Assembly (NCBI RefSeq): GCF_001591345.1
Contig: NZ_BCUS01000009.1
Span: forward strand, 1-64,000
Length of the DNA stretch: 64,000 nucleotides
Source of the DNA: Variovorax boronicumulans NBRC 103145
GTDB lineage: Bacteria; Pseudomonadota; Gammaproteobacteria; Burkholderiales; Burkholderiaceae_C
Direction of reading: 5' to 3'
The notes below the pieces were generated by a model that saw nothing but the letters and a program-made list of their open reading frames with translations, was not told the origin of the DNA and made no database searches. Positions 15,791-25,008 of the stretch are shown here, one piece after another. A program made the translations under genes and the position numbers. Every line of letters starts with the position of its first letter. Position 1 is the stretch's first letter.

Positions 15791-16717
15791 ATGCAACAAC
15801 GTTTTCTGAATGCCTTGCTGGTTGCCCTCATCGCCAGCTTCGGCATCTCTGGCGATCCGGCACGCGCCCAGGCCCAAACGACGCCCAAGGTGCAGCCCGG
15901 CGAGGGGCGGCCTTACGAGATTGTCGACAGCGAGGTATGGGACGTGCCCGATCCGGTTTCAGGCCGCGGCTACCAAGTCTTCATTGCTTTGCCGCCGTCC
16001 TATGCGAAGCAGCCGCGGCAGCGCTACCCCGTGCTGTATGTGACTGACGCCGACTACGCTTTCCCGATCGTCCGGCAGTTGGGGCGCCGCCTGAACGTTG
16101 AAGGGCCTCAGATCGAGGAATTCATCCTCGTCGGTCTGTCTTACGCAAAGGGCGAGGACGGCGCGGTCAGTCGCCAGCGCGACTACACACCGACACCGAA
16201 CGGCCCCAGCACCGCGCCTGCCAATGCGGTCCACGGTCAGGCGCGCGCCTATCAAGAATATCTGCGCAACCAGGTCAAGCCGTTCATCGCCGCTCGCTAC
16301 CGGGCCGACCCGGCCAGAACAATCTTTCTCGGTCACTCCTACGGCGCCCTGCTTGGGATGCAGATCCTTTTCACCGAGCCCGGCTTGTTCAGCGGCTATA
16401 TCCTCGGCAGCCCATCTCTCTGGTACGACAAGCGACATGCCTTGAAGCTCGAAGCGAGCTACGCCAAACAGAATCGGGACCTGAAGGCGAATGTCTATCT
16501 TTATGTCGGCGCCTATGAGGCGCTGCGCACAGGTGTTCGGCGCTACAACCAGACGGTAGACATGGTTGCCGACAACCAGGCGCTGGAGACGGCGCTACAG
16601 AGCAGAAAGTACCCAAGCTTGAAGCTGAAGTCAGCGGTCCTGAACGACGAGGACCATCTCACCGTCGCGCCGCGTGGCTTTACGCAGGGCATGAAGTATC
16701 TGCTCTCGGCGCACTGA
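15791..16717 (+). CDS. Exported alpha/beta hydrolase, Fes/IroE-type esterase family
   Basis: 308 residues from ATG 15791. Residues 1-28 look like a signal peptide (FLNALLVALIASFGISG). The family features follow: YEIVDSEVWDVPDPVSGRGY, VFIALPPSYA, RYPVLYVTDADYAF, the nucleophile elbow FLGHSYGALLGMQILF, GYILGSPSLWYD and the acid/His end NDEDHLTVAPRGF. Relatives hydrolyse ferri-enterobactin-like esters or other small esters in the periplasm. No siderophore genes are near, so the substrate is open. Confidence 0.85.
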   Translation: MQQRFLNALLVALIASFGISGDPARAQAQTTPKVQPGEGRPYEIVDSEVWDVPDPVSGRGYQVFIALPPSYAKQPRQRYPVLYVTDADYAFPIVRQLGRRLNVEGPQIEEFILVGLSYAKGEDGAVSRQRDYTPTPNGPSTAPANAVHGQARAYQEYLRNQVKPFIAARYRADPARTIFLGHSYGALLGMQILFTEPGLFSGYILGSPSLWYDKRHALKLEASYAKQNRDLKANVYLYVGAYEALRTGVRRYNQTVDMVADNQALETALQSRKYPSLKLKSAVLNDEDHLTVAPRGFTQGMKYLLSAH

Positions 16718-16907
16718 CAAATCACAGCGAGACGATGCAGCCGGGCGATCACTTGACATGAATTCTGGGCGAGCACTTTGCCATCGGCGAGCTCGCCTCG
16801 CACGTCGGCATGCCAGCCAAATACCGCGCCATCGTGTCGATGTCCGTCTCTGAAAAGGTCGTGCCGTTGGTCGCACCGTATCCGGGCTATCGACCGAAAA
16901 CTTCCAA

Positions 16908-17144
16908 TCACTGCATGGCCAGGTCCAGACCCATCCAATTGCAAAATTCAAAGGTGAGGAAGAGCACGAGGAACGCAGAAGCGACGAACGCCCCGCCCAC
17001 CTTGATGGATGTCAGTACCACTGCAGCTGTCTTTTGATTCTTGTCCTTCTGTCCCCGTTCGTAGTGCCACTTGACGGCTAAATACATGCCCACGCTGAGC
17101 ACGAGAACCTTGAAAATAACAAAAGAGATAGGGATTGAATTCAT
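16908..17144 (-). CDS. Small membrane protein with two spans
   Basis: 78 residues, two hydrophobic helices (about 5-24, ISFVIFKVLVLSVGMYLAV; and 46-66, VGGAFVASAFLVLFLTF) joined by a charged loop (KWHYERGQKDKNQK). Family not recognised. The ribosome binding site is weak. A long TCAA tetranucleotide tract lies 84 bases upstream of the start, close enough to affect its promoter. Confidence 0.5.
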   Translation of the reverse strand: MNSIPISFVIFKVLVLSVGMYLAVKWHYERGQKDKNQKTAAVVLTSIKVGGAFVASAFLVLFLTFEFCNWMGLDLAMQ

Positions 17145-17225
17145 GATTGAAGGGATATCAATGGTGAAAGACGGCGAAGTGCCCGAGTGCGGCGATTAGC
17201 TCAATAGACCGATGAAGAAACGGAA

Positions 17226-17289
<64 letters not shown>

Positions 17290-17462
17290 TAACGAAACGG
17301 TTGCGGTGAGCTAAATGGGCGTCCGCAAGGCGCGTCGAAAGGCACGCAAGACATGGGTCGAAAGGCGGAGCAGTCTGCCTGCACCACAGAAGCACTCTCA
17401 TCGTGCTGTCGAGTGTTCATCTTCCAGGCTGATACGTACAGAACCAGATCAGCTGAAAATTT

Positions 17463-17520
17463 TCATATCAGATGCAAGGAGGCCGGTAGTCGCGCCGGGG
17501 CGGGTCGACGTCTGATATGA
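17463..17520. promoter_or_regulatory. Inverted repeat, probable operator of the MocR-type regulator
   Basis: TCATATCAGA (17463-17472) and TCTGATATGA (17511-17520) are perfect reverse complements 38 bases apart. A related half-site, CGTATCAGA, lies at about 17547-17555, close to the ribosome binding site. Widely spaced direct or inverted half-sites are typical of MocR-type regulators, which bind DNA as domain-swapped dimers, so self-regulation is likely. Confidence 0.55.
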
Positions 17521-17567
17521 CAATCTCTGGAGCGGTCCAGAATGACCGTATCAGAAAGAGATGCCCC

Positions 17568-19034
17568 ATGAATCGCTACGAGAAGCTTGCCGACAACATC
17601 GCTCAGCGTATTCGCGCGGGTAGCCTGAAGGCGAACGATCGCCTGCCCTCCGTGCGCGAACTGAAGTCGCAAATGGGCATCAGTGCGTCCACCGTGTTCT
17701 CTGCTTACTACCTGCTGGAGGCGCAAGGGCTTGTCGAAGCGCGGCAGCGGTCGGGATACTTCGTTCGAGCGGGCGCGGAAATGCCGACCAACGAACTCGC
17801 CGCCAGCAAGCCTGTCCTGCGGTCCATGTCGGTCGACGTCTCGTCGCTTGTCTTTCAGGTCCTTGCGCAGGCTCGCGAGCGCGATATGGTCCCGCTCGGC
17901 TCGGCCTTTCCGTCGCCAGAGCTGTTCCCCTTCGAGCAACTTGCCGCCGGCCTGACGCGAGCGCTCAAGCGGATGGATCCTTGGCAGACCGTCGAAGATT
18001 TGTCTCCAGGAAACGCCCAATTGCGCCATCAGATCTCCCTGCGTTACGGCAGCGTCGGGATGGATGTTCCTGCGTCTGAACTGGTCATCACCAGCGGGGC
18101 GATGGAAGCACTCAATCTTGCGCTCGAATCGGTGACGCAGCCAGGCGACCTCGTGGCGATCGAAACGCCAACCTTTTACGGTGCGTTGCAGGCACTGGAG
18201 CGGCGCGGTCTTCGCGCGGTCGAGGTTGAGACGCACCCGCGAACAGGCGTAGATCTCGACTCTCTTGCTCGCGTGATCGACCAGCATCCGGTGAAGGCCT
18301 GCTGGTTCATGCCGACCTTCCAGAATCCGATGGGCTGCACCATGAGCGACGCAGCCAAGGAGCAACTGGTCAGCATGCTCGCCACCCGCGCCATACCGCT
18401 GATCGAAGACGACGTGTACGGCGAGCTCGCGCATGGGGCTCGGAGACCGCCACCAGCCAAGGCCTGGGACCGGGATGGCTGGGTGCTGCACTGCAGTTCT
18501 TTCTCGAAATCCCTGGCACCCGGATATCGCATCGGTTGGGTAGCGGGCGGTCGCTTTGCAGCCACTTTGGGCCGCAACAAGTTGATGAGCTCGCTGGCGA
18601 CGGCACTCCCCTCGCAACTGGCGTTGCAGGAGTACCTGCAACACAAGAGTTTCGATCGTCACCTGCGCGCCCTGCGGCATTCGCTCAGCCGCCAGCAGGC
18701 TGCATGCTTGCGATTAATCGATCGATACTTTCCAACTGGAACGCGGGTCACGCGCCCCGAGGGTGGCTATTTCCTGTGGCTCGCGCTGCCAGAAGGTATC
18801 GACTCGCTCGCACTGCACCAGGATGCTCTTCGGCTCGGCATAGGCGTGGCGCCGGGCCATCTGTTTTCAGCCGACCGCCGATACACCCGGCACCTGCGCA
18901 TCAACTACGGGTATCTCGGCGACCCGCGCTTGGAAGGGGCTATCAGGAGTCTTGGAGATCTCGCCAACGCGCAGCTGAAATCTACAACTGGGAAATCGGA
19001 GCCCATCTTCGAGCAACGTTCGTCGAGACCCTAG
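17568..19034 (+). CDS. MocR-type (GntR plus aminotransferase) transcriptional regulator
   Basis: 488 residues from ATG 17568, with AGAAAGAG upstream. The N-terminal winged helix (about 1-75) reads YEKLADNIAQRIRAG, RLPSVRELKSQMGISASTVF, LVEARQRSGYFV. The rest is a fold-type I aminotransferase domain with NPMGCTMSD, the PLP-pocket EDDVYGEL and the Schiff-base lysine in SSFSKSLAPGYRIGW. MocR proteins use PLP or its adducts as effectors, often to control amino acid, GABA or vitamin B6 genes. No obvious target gene is adjacent except itself. Confidence 0.93.
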   Translation: MNRYEKLADNIAQRIRAGSLKANDRLPSVRELKSQMGISASTVFSAYYLLEAQGLVEARQRSGYFVRAGAEMPTNELAASKPVLRSMSVDVSSLVFQVLAQARERDMVPLGSAFPSPELFPFEQLAAGLTRALKRMDPWQTVEDLSPGNAQLRHQISLRYGSVGMDVPASELVITSGAMEALNLALESVTQPGDLVAIETPTFYGALQALERRGLRAVEVETHPRTGVDLDSLARVIDQHPVKACWFMPTFQNPMGCTMSDAAKEQLVSMLATRAIPLIEDDVYGELAHGARRPPPAKAWDRDGWVLHCSSFSKSLAPGYRIGWVAGGRFAATLGRNKLMSSLATALPSQLALQEYLQHKSFDRHLRALRHSLSRQQAACLRLIDRYFPTGTRVTRPEGGYFLWLALPEGIDSLALHQDALRLGIGVAPGHLFSADRRYTRHLRINYGYLGDPRLEGAIRSLGDLANAQLKSTTGKSEPIFEQRSSRP

Positions 19035-19113
19035 TTTGCGTCAACGCAGGTCGAGGTCCGCCGCCTTCGACTGACTCTCAACGTCACGCGTGCCGCTTCT
19101 GTCCAGTCGCGGC

Positions 19114-19596
19114 TTAAAGAACCCGCAGCACCTCAAACTGCTGTCGGATTGGCGCGACCTGTATCGACACCTCATCCCCCTCGCATTTGCCCAGCATTGC
19201 CCTACCCAAAGGGGCTTCGCTGCTGATGACCTGAACCAGCTGAGTGCCGCTGACCAACGTCATGCTGCCCCCATCCGGGCCGAGAAAGAGCTGTTGCTGC
19301 TTGTCGTCGGAATCGACCAGGCAGACCAACGCGCCGAGCCGTATTCCTATGCTGGCGTCGTAGGGACGCGGGCGGAATTGGCGCCAGTTGGCCATCGCCT
19401 GGCGTATGGCTTCGGCGCGCCGAGCTTGGCCGGTGGCCAGGTAGGCGGCTTCGAGTCCCAATGTGTCGTATTTGTTTTCGGCGATGTTCTCTTCGTGAGT
19501 CGCCGTTTCATGGGCTGCCCGCACTGCCTGTTCGGCTTGCAGCAGGTCTTCGGCGAGCCGTTCCAGCACCTGCTGTTGCAGCAAGAATTTATCCAT
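19114..19596 (-). CDS. GreA/GreB C-terminal-domain protein
   Basis: 160 residues. The N-terminal third is a long coiled coil (MDKFLLQQQVLERLAEDLLQ, then HETATHEENIAENKYDTLGL). The C-terminal part carries the FKBP-like Gre domain: GTQLVQVISSEAPLGRAMLG followed by KCEGDEVSIQVAP. The coiled coil is shorter than in GreA, and its tip lacks the clear acidic pair that stimulates transcript cleavage. It may therefore bind RNA polymerase without cleavage activity, like other Gre-like secondary-channel factors. It is convergent with the MocR gene. Confidence 0.82.
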   Translation of the reverse strand: MDKFLLQQQVLERLAEDLLQAEQAVRAAHETATHEENIAENKYDTLGLEAAYLATGQARRAEAIRQAMANWRQFRPRPYDASIGIRLGALVCLVDSDDKQQQLFLGPDGGSMTLVSGTQLVQVISSEAPLGRAMLGKCEGDEVSIQVAPIRQQFEVLRVL

Positions 19597-20211
19597 GACG
19601 AAAGGTCGGTATCTCGAACAAGCGGGGGCAGGTTTTGATTATGAGGGGCTCCAGAAGCCTTCGACGCTTCTGTGGGCTGCAGGTTGACTTCAGCAATGGG
19701 CCCGAAGGCGACGATCAGACGTCGTGACTGAAAGACAGCTCGCAGTCTGACGCGAACATTGAACGCAGTCATACCGAAGTCGACCGCAGCCGACACCAGT
19801 CCTTCGGACCTCGGCCTGCCCACCGCCCCGCCTCTCACGAAAGCTCAGTGGTACGCCCCCGCACATCCATCTGCAATCCGCCGCAGCGGTCGAACCGCCA
19901 ACGCCACAGCCGCACTCATCGTGCGCAGGGCATCGGGTGCTCCTCGCAGCGAAATCAAGGAGGAGCCCGAAGGGCGGGGGACATTCGCGGAGGGGAGTAC
20001 CCGGTGACCTGTGCACGCGCCCCCGACAACAGCGCCCCGAACAAAGGCCGCGAAGAGGCAGTCAACCAGCCGCCACAGCTAAGGAAACCCCCGATATATG
20101 AATGGTCATTGACCCCCTAGCATCGAGCGCTGCTCGCCTGTCAAGGTGTACGGATCGCGTCCTGGCGTCCGCCCGGTGACCTGGCGCCTGCCTCAGCTGC
20201 CCTTTCCTGCG
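19597..20211. other. Long intergenic stretch before the TRAP operon
   Basis: 615 bases without a supported gene. All open frames lack coding character and ribosome binding sites. It should contain the promoters of the Gre-like gene (minus) and the TRAP operon (plus). Part of it (about 19680-19840, minus strand) reads like repeat-derived sequence, but no second copy was found in this window. Confidence 0.45.
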
Positions 20212-20799
20212 ATGACAACTCCTCCCGAGTCCGGCCCCACGCTGGACGCCGCCAGTCCCCTCCCCCCCGACATCGAAGCCGCCGACGAACCCACCAAGGT
20301 TCCCCTCGCCATCGAAGACTGGCTCACGGTCCTCATCATGGGCGCGCTGGCGCTCATCACGTTTGCCAACGTCATCGTGCGCTACTTCACCGACTCGTCC
20401 TTCGCGTGGACGGAAGAGTTCTCGGTGTTCCTCATGATCATGCTGGCGCTGGTGGCCGGCTCGGCCGCCGTGGCGCGCGACCGGCACATCCGCATCGAGT
20501 ACTTCTCGGAAAGCGGCTCCATGGCGCGGCGCAAGCGCCTGGCGCAGTTCGGTGCGCTGATGATCGCCATCCTGTTCGCGCTGATCGGCGCGCTCAGCAT
20601 CCGCATGGTCTGGGACGACTACCGCTTCGAGGAAACCACGCCCGGCATCGGCCTGCCCGCCTGGTGGTATTCGATCTGGCTGCCCATCGTGTCGTTCGCG
20701 ATCGCGGGGCGTGCCATCGGCCTCATGGTCCGCCGGGGCCGCAAGACGAACTACAAGTCAGACGACGGCAACAGCAACAAGAAGGGCGACGCCAAGTGA
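20212..20799 (+). CDS. TRAP transporter small membrane subunit (DctQ type)
   Basis: 195 residues from ATG 20212. A Pro-rich hydrophilic N-terminus precedes four membrane helices typical of DctQ: IEDWLTVLIMGALALITFAN, FSVFLMIMLALVAGSAAVAR with the family RDRHIRIEYF, FGALMIAILFALIGALSI and WWYSIWLPIVSFAIAGRAIG. With the DctM subunit it forms the sodium-driven membrane part of a tripartite transporter. Its stop overlaps the GTG start of dctM (GTGA), which shows translational coupling. Confidence 0.9.
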   Translation: MTTPPESGPTLDAASPLPPDIEAADEPTKVPLAIEDWLTVLIMGALALITFANVIVRYFTDSSFAWTEEFSVFLMIMLALVAGSAAVARDRHIRIEYFSESGSMARRKRLAQFGALMIAILFALIGALSIRMVWDDYRFEETTPGIGLPAWWYSIWLPIVSFAIAGRAIGLMVRRGRKTNYKSDDGNSNKKGDAK

Positions 20800-22094
20800 T
20801 CGCCACCCTGCTCTTCGTCGCCTTCGTCGTGATGATGCTGGTGGGCGTGCCCATCGGCGCCGCGCTCGGTCTGGCGGGCGCCGCCTGCATTGCGCTGGCC
20901 AACGCCGACGCGCAGTGGTTCGGCCTGCTGGCCGTGCCGCAGAACTTCTACGCCGGCCTGGGCAAGTACCCGCTGCTGGCGATTCCGATGTTCGTGCTGG
21001 TCGGCTCCATCTTCGACCGCTCGGGCGTGGCACTGAGGCTGGTCAACTTCGCCATCGCCATCGTGGGCCGCGGCCCCGGCATGCTGCCGCTGGTGGCGAT
21101 TGCGGTGGCCATGTTCCTGGGCGGCATCTCGGGCTCGGGCCCGGCCAACGCCGCCGCCGTGGGCGCGGTGATGATCGCCGCCATGAGCCGCGCCGGCTAT
21201 CCGGCCGCCTACTCGGCCAGCGTGGTGGGTGCCGCGGCGGCCACCGACATCCTGATTCCGCCCTCGGTCGCGTTCATCGTGTACTCGGTGCTGGTGCCCG
21301 GCGCCTCGGTGCCAGCGCTGTTCGCGGCCGGCATGATCCCCGGCGTGATGGCCGGCCTGGCGCTGATGATTCCGGCCGTGTGGCTGGCGCGCAAGCACAA
21401 GATGGGCGCGCTCGAATCGACGCTGCCGCGCCCGCCGTTCTGGAAGAGCTTTCGCGAAGCGATCTGGGGCCTGGCGGCGCCGGTGCTCATTCTGGGCGGC
21501 ATGCGCGCGGGCTGGTTCACGCCGACCGAGGCGGCCGTGGTCGCCGTGTTCTACGGCCTGTTCGTGGGCATGTGCATCCACCGGACGATCAAGGTGCGCG
21601 ACCTGTTCGTGATCCTGCGCGAATCGGGCGAGCTGTCGGCGGTGATCCTGCTGGTGGTGTCGCTGGCGGGCATCTTCGCGTACTCGCTTTCCACGCTGGG
21701 TGTCATCGATCCGGTCACGCGCGCCATCGTGAATTCGGGGCTGGGCGAGTACGGCATCCTGGCGCTCCTGATCCTGCTGCTGATCACCGTGGGCATGTTC
21801 CTGGACGGCGTGTCGATCTTCCTGATCTTCGTGCCGCTGTTGCTGCCCATCGTGCAGCACTACAAGTGGGACCCGGTGTGGTTCGGCGTGATCCTCACGC
21901 TGAAGGTGGCGCTGGGCCAGTTCACGCCGCCGCTGGCCGTCAACCTCATGGTCTCGTGCCGCATCGCCAAGGTGCGCATGGAAGAAACCGTGCAGTGGGT
22001 GGGCTGGATGCTGTTCTCGATGTTCGTGGTGATGGTACTGGTGATCGCCTTCCCCGAACTCGCGCTCTGGCTGCCGCGCAAGCTGGGCTACTGA
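20796..22094 (+). CDS. TRAP transporter large permease subunit (DctM type), GTG start
   Basis: 432 residues from GTG 20796, overlapping the dctQ stop by four bases. About twelve membrane helices, starting LLFVAFVVMMLVGVPIGAAL, with the hallmark FLGGISGSGPANAAAVGAVM, IPPSVAFIVYSVLVPGASVP and the pseudo-repeat FLDGVSIFLIFVPLLLPI. It is the transport subunit; the binding protein gene follows after a 40-base gap. Confidence 0.93.
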   Translation: MIATLLFVAFVVMMLVGVPIGAALGLAGAACIALANADAQWFGLLAVPQNFYAGLGKYPLLAIPMFVLVGSIFDRSGVALRLVNFAIAIVGRGPGMLPLVAIAVAMFLGGISGSGPANAAAVGAVMIAAMSRAGYPAAYSASVVGAAAATDILIPPSVAFIVYSVLVPGASVPALFAAGMIPGVMAGLALMIPAVWLARKHKMGALESTLPRPPFWKSFREAIWGLAAPVLILGGMRAGWFTPTEAAVVAVFYGLFVGMCIHRTIKVRDLFVILRESGELSAVILLVVSLAGIFAYSLSTLGVIDPVTRAIVNSGLGEYGILALLILLLITVGMFLDGVSIFLIFVPLLLPIVQHYKWDPVWFGVILTLKVALGQFTPPLAVNLMVSCRIAKVRMEETVQWVGWMLFSMFVVMVLVIAFPELALWLPRKLGY

Positions 22095-22134
22095 TTTTTT
22101 CGATCCATCGACAGACAAAGAGGAGACCTCTCTC

Positions 22135-23172
22135 ATGAAATTCCGCCGCACCCTGCTGGGCCTTGCCGCCGTCGCCGCCACGCTCGGCCTGTTCTCGACC
22201 GGCGCAATGGCGCAGGCCACCTACAAGCCCGAGTACAAGATGTCGCTGGTGCTGGGCCCGCCCACGCCGTGGGGCCAGGCCGGGAAGATCTGGGCCGACC
22301 TCGTGAAGGAACGCACCCAGGGCCGCATCAACATCAAGCTGTACCCCGGCGTGTCGCTCATTCAAGGCGACCAGACGCGCGAGTTCAGCGCGCTGCGCCA
22401 GGGTGTGATCGACATGGCGGTGGGCTCGACCATCAACTGGTCGCCGCAAGTGAAGCAGCTCAACCTGTTCTCCATGCCCTTCCTGATGCCCGACTACGCG
22501 GCCATCGACGCGCTCACGCAGGGCGAGGTGGGCAAGGACATGTTCAAGACGCTCGACAAGGCCGGCGTGGTGCCGCTTGCCTGGGGAGAGAACGGCTTCC
22601 GCGAAATCACCAACTCGAAGAAGCCGATCAAGTCGCCGGCCGACATCAAGGGCATGAAGATCCGCGTGGTGGGCTCGCCCATCTACTCCGACATGCTCAC
22701 CGCGCTGGGCGCCAACCCCACGCAGATGAGCTGGGCCGACGCGCAGCCCGCGCTCGCCAGCGGCGCGGTCGACGGCCAGGAGAACCCGCTGTTCCTGTTC
22801 ACGGTGCTCAAGATGCACACGGTGGGCCAGAAGTTCGTCACCACCTGGGGCTACGTGGCCGACCCGCTGGTGTTCGTCGTGAACAAGGAAATCTGGGCCT
22901 CGTGGACGCCGGCCGACCAGGCCATCGTGCGCCAGGCCGCGCTCGATGCCGGCAAGCAGGAAATCGCCATCGCGCGCAAGGGCCTGGTCGAAGCCGACAA
23001 GCCCGTGCTGAAGGACATCGCGGCCATGGGCGTGACGGTGACCAACCTCACGCCGGCCGAGCGCGACGCCTTCGTGAAGGCCACGCGCCCGGTGTACGAC
23101 AAGTGGAAGTCGACCGTCGGCGTCGACCTGGTGGCCAAGGCCGAGAAGGCCATCGCCGCGCGCGCGAAGTAA
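22135..23172 (+). CDS. TRAP transporter substrate-binding protein (DctP type)
   Basis: 345 residues, GAGGAGA upstream of ATG. Signal peptide residues 1-26 (LGLAAVAATLGLFSTGAMAQ). The DctP domain has INIKLYPGVSLIQGDQTREF, the conserved ligand-arginine region MKIRVVGSPIYSDML, and AQPALASGAVDGQENPLF. TRAP binding proteins take many organic acids. Here the next gene, 46 bases on, is a nucleoside hydrolase, so a nucleoside or a related compound is the best guess for the cargo. Confidence 0.92.
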   Translation: MKFRRTLLGLAAVAATLGLFSTGAMAQATYKPEYKMSLVLGPPTPWGQAGKIWADLVKERTQGRINIKLYPGVSLIQGDQTREFSALRQGVIDMAVGSTINWSPQVKQLNLFSMPFLMPDYAAIDALTQGEVGKDMFKTLDKAGVVPLAWGENGFREITNSKKPIKSPADIKGMKIRVVGSPIYSDMLTALGANPTQMSWADAQPALASGAVDGQENPLFLFTVLKMHTVGQKFVTTWGYVADPLVFVVNKEIWASWTPADQAIVRQAALDAGKQEIAIARKGLVEADKPVLKDIAAMGVTVTNLTPAERDAFVKATRPVYDKWKSTVGVDLVAKAEKAIAARAK

Positions 23173-23218
23173 GCCGCGCGTTGCCATCGGTGGATCGGGG
23201 CGGCATGACAATGTCGCC

Positions 23219-24157
23219 ATGCACACCCTGATCATCGACACGGACCCCGGCGCGGACGACGTGATCGCGCTGCTGTTCGCCCTGGCGGCGCCCGAATCGC
23301 TGGCGATTCAGGCGCTGACCACGGTGGCGGGCAATGTTCCCCTGGCCAAGACCTCGCGCAACGCGCGCCTGGCCTGCGAATGGGCCGGACGGCCGGAGCT
23401 TCCGGTCTACGCCGGCGCCGAGCGGCCCCTGCAGCGCACACCCATCTACGCCGCCAACATCCACGGCCGAGAAGGCCTCACGGGCGTGGCCGTGCACGAG
23501 CCCGCCGTACCGCTGGCCGAAGGCCATGCCGTCGACTACCTCGTGCGCACGCTGCGCGCTGCGCCCGAGCACAGCGTGACGCTCGCCATGCTCGGCCCGC
23601 AGACCAACCTCGCACTGGCGCTCGAACAGGCGCCCGACATCGTGCGCGGGCTGCGCGAGCTGGTGCTCATGGCCGGCGCGCATTTCAACGGCGGCAACAT
23701 CACGCCGGTGGCGGAGTTCAACGTGTTCGCCGATCCGCATGCGGCCGAGGCGGTACTCAAGAGCGGGGTGCCGATCACGATGCTGCCGCTGGACGTGACG
23801 CACAAGATCCTCACGAGCGACGCGCGCATCGCGCGGCTGCGCCAGCTGGGCAACCGCGCCGGCGCGATCGTCGCCGACATCCTCGACGCCTACGCGCCGC
23901 AGGAGATGGCCCACTACGGCATGCCGGGCGGCCCGGTGCACGACGCCACCGTCACGGCCTACCTACTGCGCCCCGACCTGTTCCAGGGCCGCCGCATCCA
24001 CGTCGAGATCGACAGCCGCGAAGGCATGGGCTTCGGCCAGACCGTGGCCGACTGGCACGGCAGCCTGAAGCGGCCCGCCAACGTGCAGTGGATCATCGAC
24101 GGGGAGGCGCAGGGCTTCTTCGACCTGCTGACGGAGCACATCGCGCGGCTGCCCTGA
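23219..24157 (+). CDS. Nucleoside hydrolase (IunH family)
   Basis: 312 residues. The calcium-binding signature DTDPGADDVIALL is at residues 8-20, followed by ALTTVAGNVPLAKTSRNA, VYAGAERPL, LAMLGPQTNLALAL, LVLMAGAHFNGGNITPVAEF and PVHDATVTAYLL with the late Asp ligand. It hydrolyses the N-glycosidic bond of ribonucleosides to base and ribose. It is the last gene of the TRAP operon and is followed by a clear terminator. Confidence 0.92.
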   Translation: MHTLIIDTDPGADDVIALLFALAAPESLAIQALTTVAGNVPLAKTSRNARLACEWAGRPELPVYAGAERPLQRTPIYAANIHGREGLTGVAVHEPAVPLAEGHAVDYLVRTLRAAPEHSVTLAMLGPQTNLALALEQAPDIVRGLRELVLMAGAHFNGGNITPVAEFNVFADPHAAEAVLKSGVPITMLPLDVTHKILTSDARIARLRQLGNRAGAIVADILDAYAPQEMAHYGMPGGPVHDATVTAYLLRPDLFQGRRIHVEIDSREGMGFGQTVADWHGSLKRPANVQWIIDGEAQGFFDLLTEHIARLP

Positions 24158-24173
24158 ACAAAGCGCGCCCATG

Positions 24174-24207
24174 AAAAAAAGCCACGCTGCGGACAGCGTG
24201 GCTTTTT
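24174..24207. terminator. Bidirectional intrinsic terminator
   Basis: GCCACGCTG and CAGCGTGGC form a 9-bp stem with a 4-base loop (24181-24202), flanked by seven A on the left and five T on the right. It works in both directions and separates the nucleoside hydrolase (plus) from the gltL-type gene (minus). Confidence 0.95.
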
Positions 24208-24226
24208 GTTTGGGTGCGGCAGCGAA

Positions 24227-24976
24227 TCAGTGCTGCAGGATCTTGTTCAGGAAGTCCTTGGTGCGCGGCTGACGGTTCTCCGGGTGGTTGAAGAACTCGT
24301 CCTTCGGGCAGTCTTCGAGGATCTTGCCGCCCACGTCGATGAAGATCACGCGGCTCGCGACCTTGCGGGCGAAGGCCATTTCGTGCGTGACCACCATCAT
24401 GGTCATGCCTTCCTTGGCCAGGCTCACCATCACGTCGAGCACTTCGCCAACCATCTCGGGATCGAGCGCCGAGGTGGGTTCGTCGAACAGCATCACGATC
24501 GGGTCCATCGACAGCGCACGGGCGATCGCCACGCGCTGCTGCTGGCCGCCCGACAGCTGGCCGGGGAACTTGTCCTTGTGCGCCATCAGGCCCACGCGGT
24601 CGAGCATCTTCAGTCCGCGGGTCTTGGCTTCGTCGGGCGTGCGGCCCAGCACCTTGATCTGCGCGATCGTGAGGTTCTCGGTCACCGACAGGTGCGGGAA
24701 CAGCTCGAAGTGCTGGAACACCATGCCGACCTTGGAGCGCAGCTTGGGCAGGTTGGTCTTGGGGTCGTGCAGCGGAATGCCGTTGACGGTGATCTCGCCC
24801 TTCTGGAAGGGCTCGAGCGCGTTCACGGTCTTGATGAGCGTGGACTTGCCGGAACCCGACGGGCCGCACACCACCACCACGTCGCCCTTGGAGATGTTCA
24901 CCGAGCAGTCGTTGAGCACCTGCACCGGGCCGTACCACTTGGAGACGTTCTTGATTTCAATCATTTTTTCGGACAT
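24227..24976 (-). CDS. gltL: Polar amino acid ABC transporter ATPase (GltL type)
   Basis: 249 residues, complete ABC ATPase. Walker [10 protein letters not shown] at 38-46, Q-loop [10 protein letters not shown], signature [15 protein letters not shown], Walker B with [16 protein letters not shown] and the switch His in VVTHEM. It powers a glutamate/aspartate or other polar amino acid importer, with the two permeases and the binding protein encoded upstream in the same direction. It is the last gene of the operon. Confidence 0.92.
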   Translation of the reverse strand: MSEKMIEIKNVSKWYGPVQVLNDCSVNISKGDVVVVCGPSGSGKSTLIKTVNALEPFQKGEITVNGIPLHDPKTNLPKLRSKVGMVFQHFELFPHLSVTENLTIAQIKVLGRTPDEAKTRGLKMLDRVGLMAHKDKFPGQLSGGQQQRVAIARALSMDPIVMLFDEPTSALDPEMVGEVLDVMVSLAKEGMTMMVVTHEMAFARKVASRVIFIDVGGKILEDCPKDEFFNHPENRQPRTKDFLNKILQH

Positions 24977-25008
24977 TTGTTTCTCTCCGGTTCAGTTCAG
25001 CCACTCAA

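Noticed and set aside
16740..16900. Possible cytochrome c C-terminal remnant on the minus strand
   Set aside because: One frame reads FSETDIDTMARYLAGMP, which resembles the last helix of c-type cytochromes, but it is short, has no CxxCH, and stops on both sides. Too weak to list as a pseudogene.
17315..17515. Basic 66-residue open frame before the MocR gene
   Set aside because: No ribosome binding site, unusual composition, and it overlaps the inverted repeat region. It is more likely non-coding.
20406..23231. Very long open frames in other frames and on the minus strand in the TRAP region
   Set aside because: High-GC sequence gives long antisense and shifted frames. They show Arg/Ala/His-rich low-complexity translation, no family features and no ribosome binding sites. 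The TRAP and hydrolase genes explain the region.
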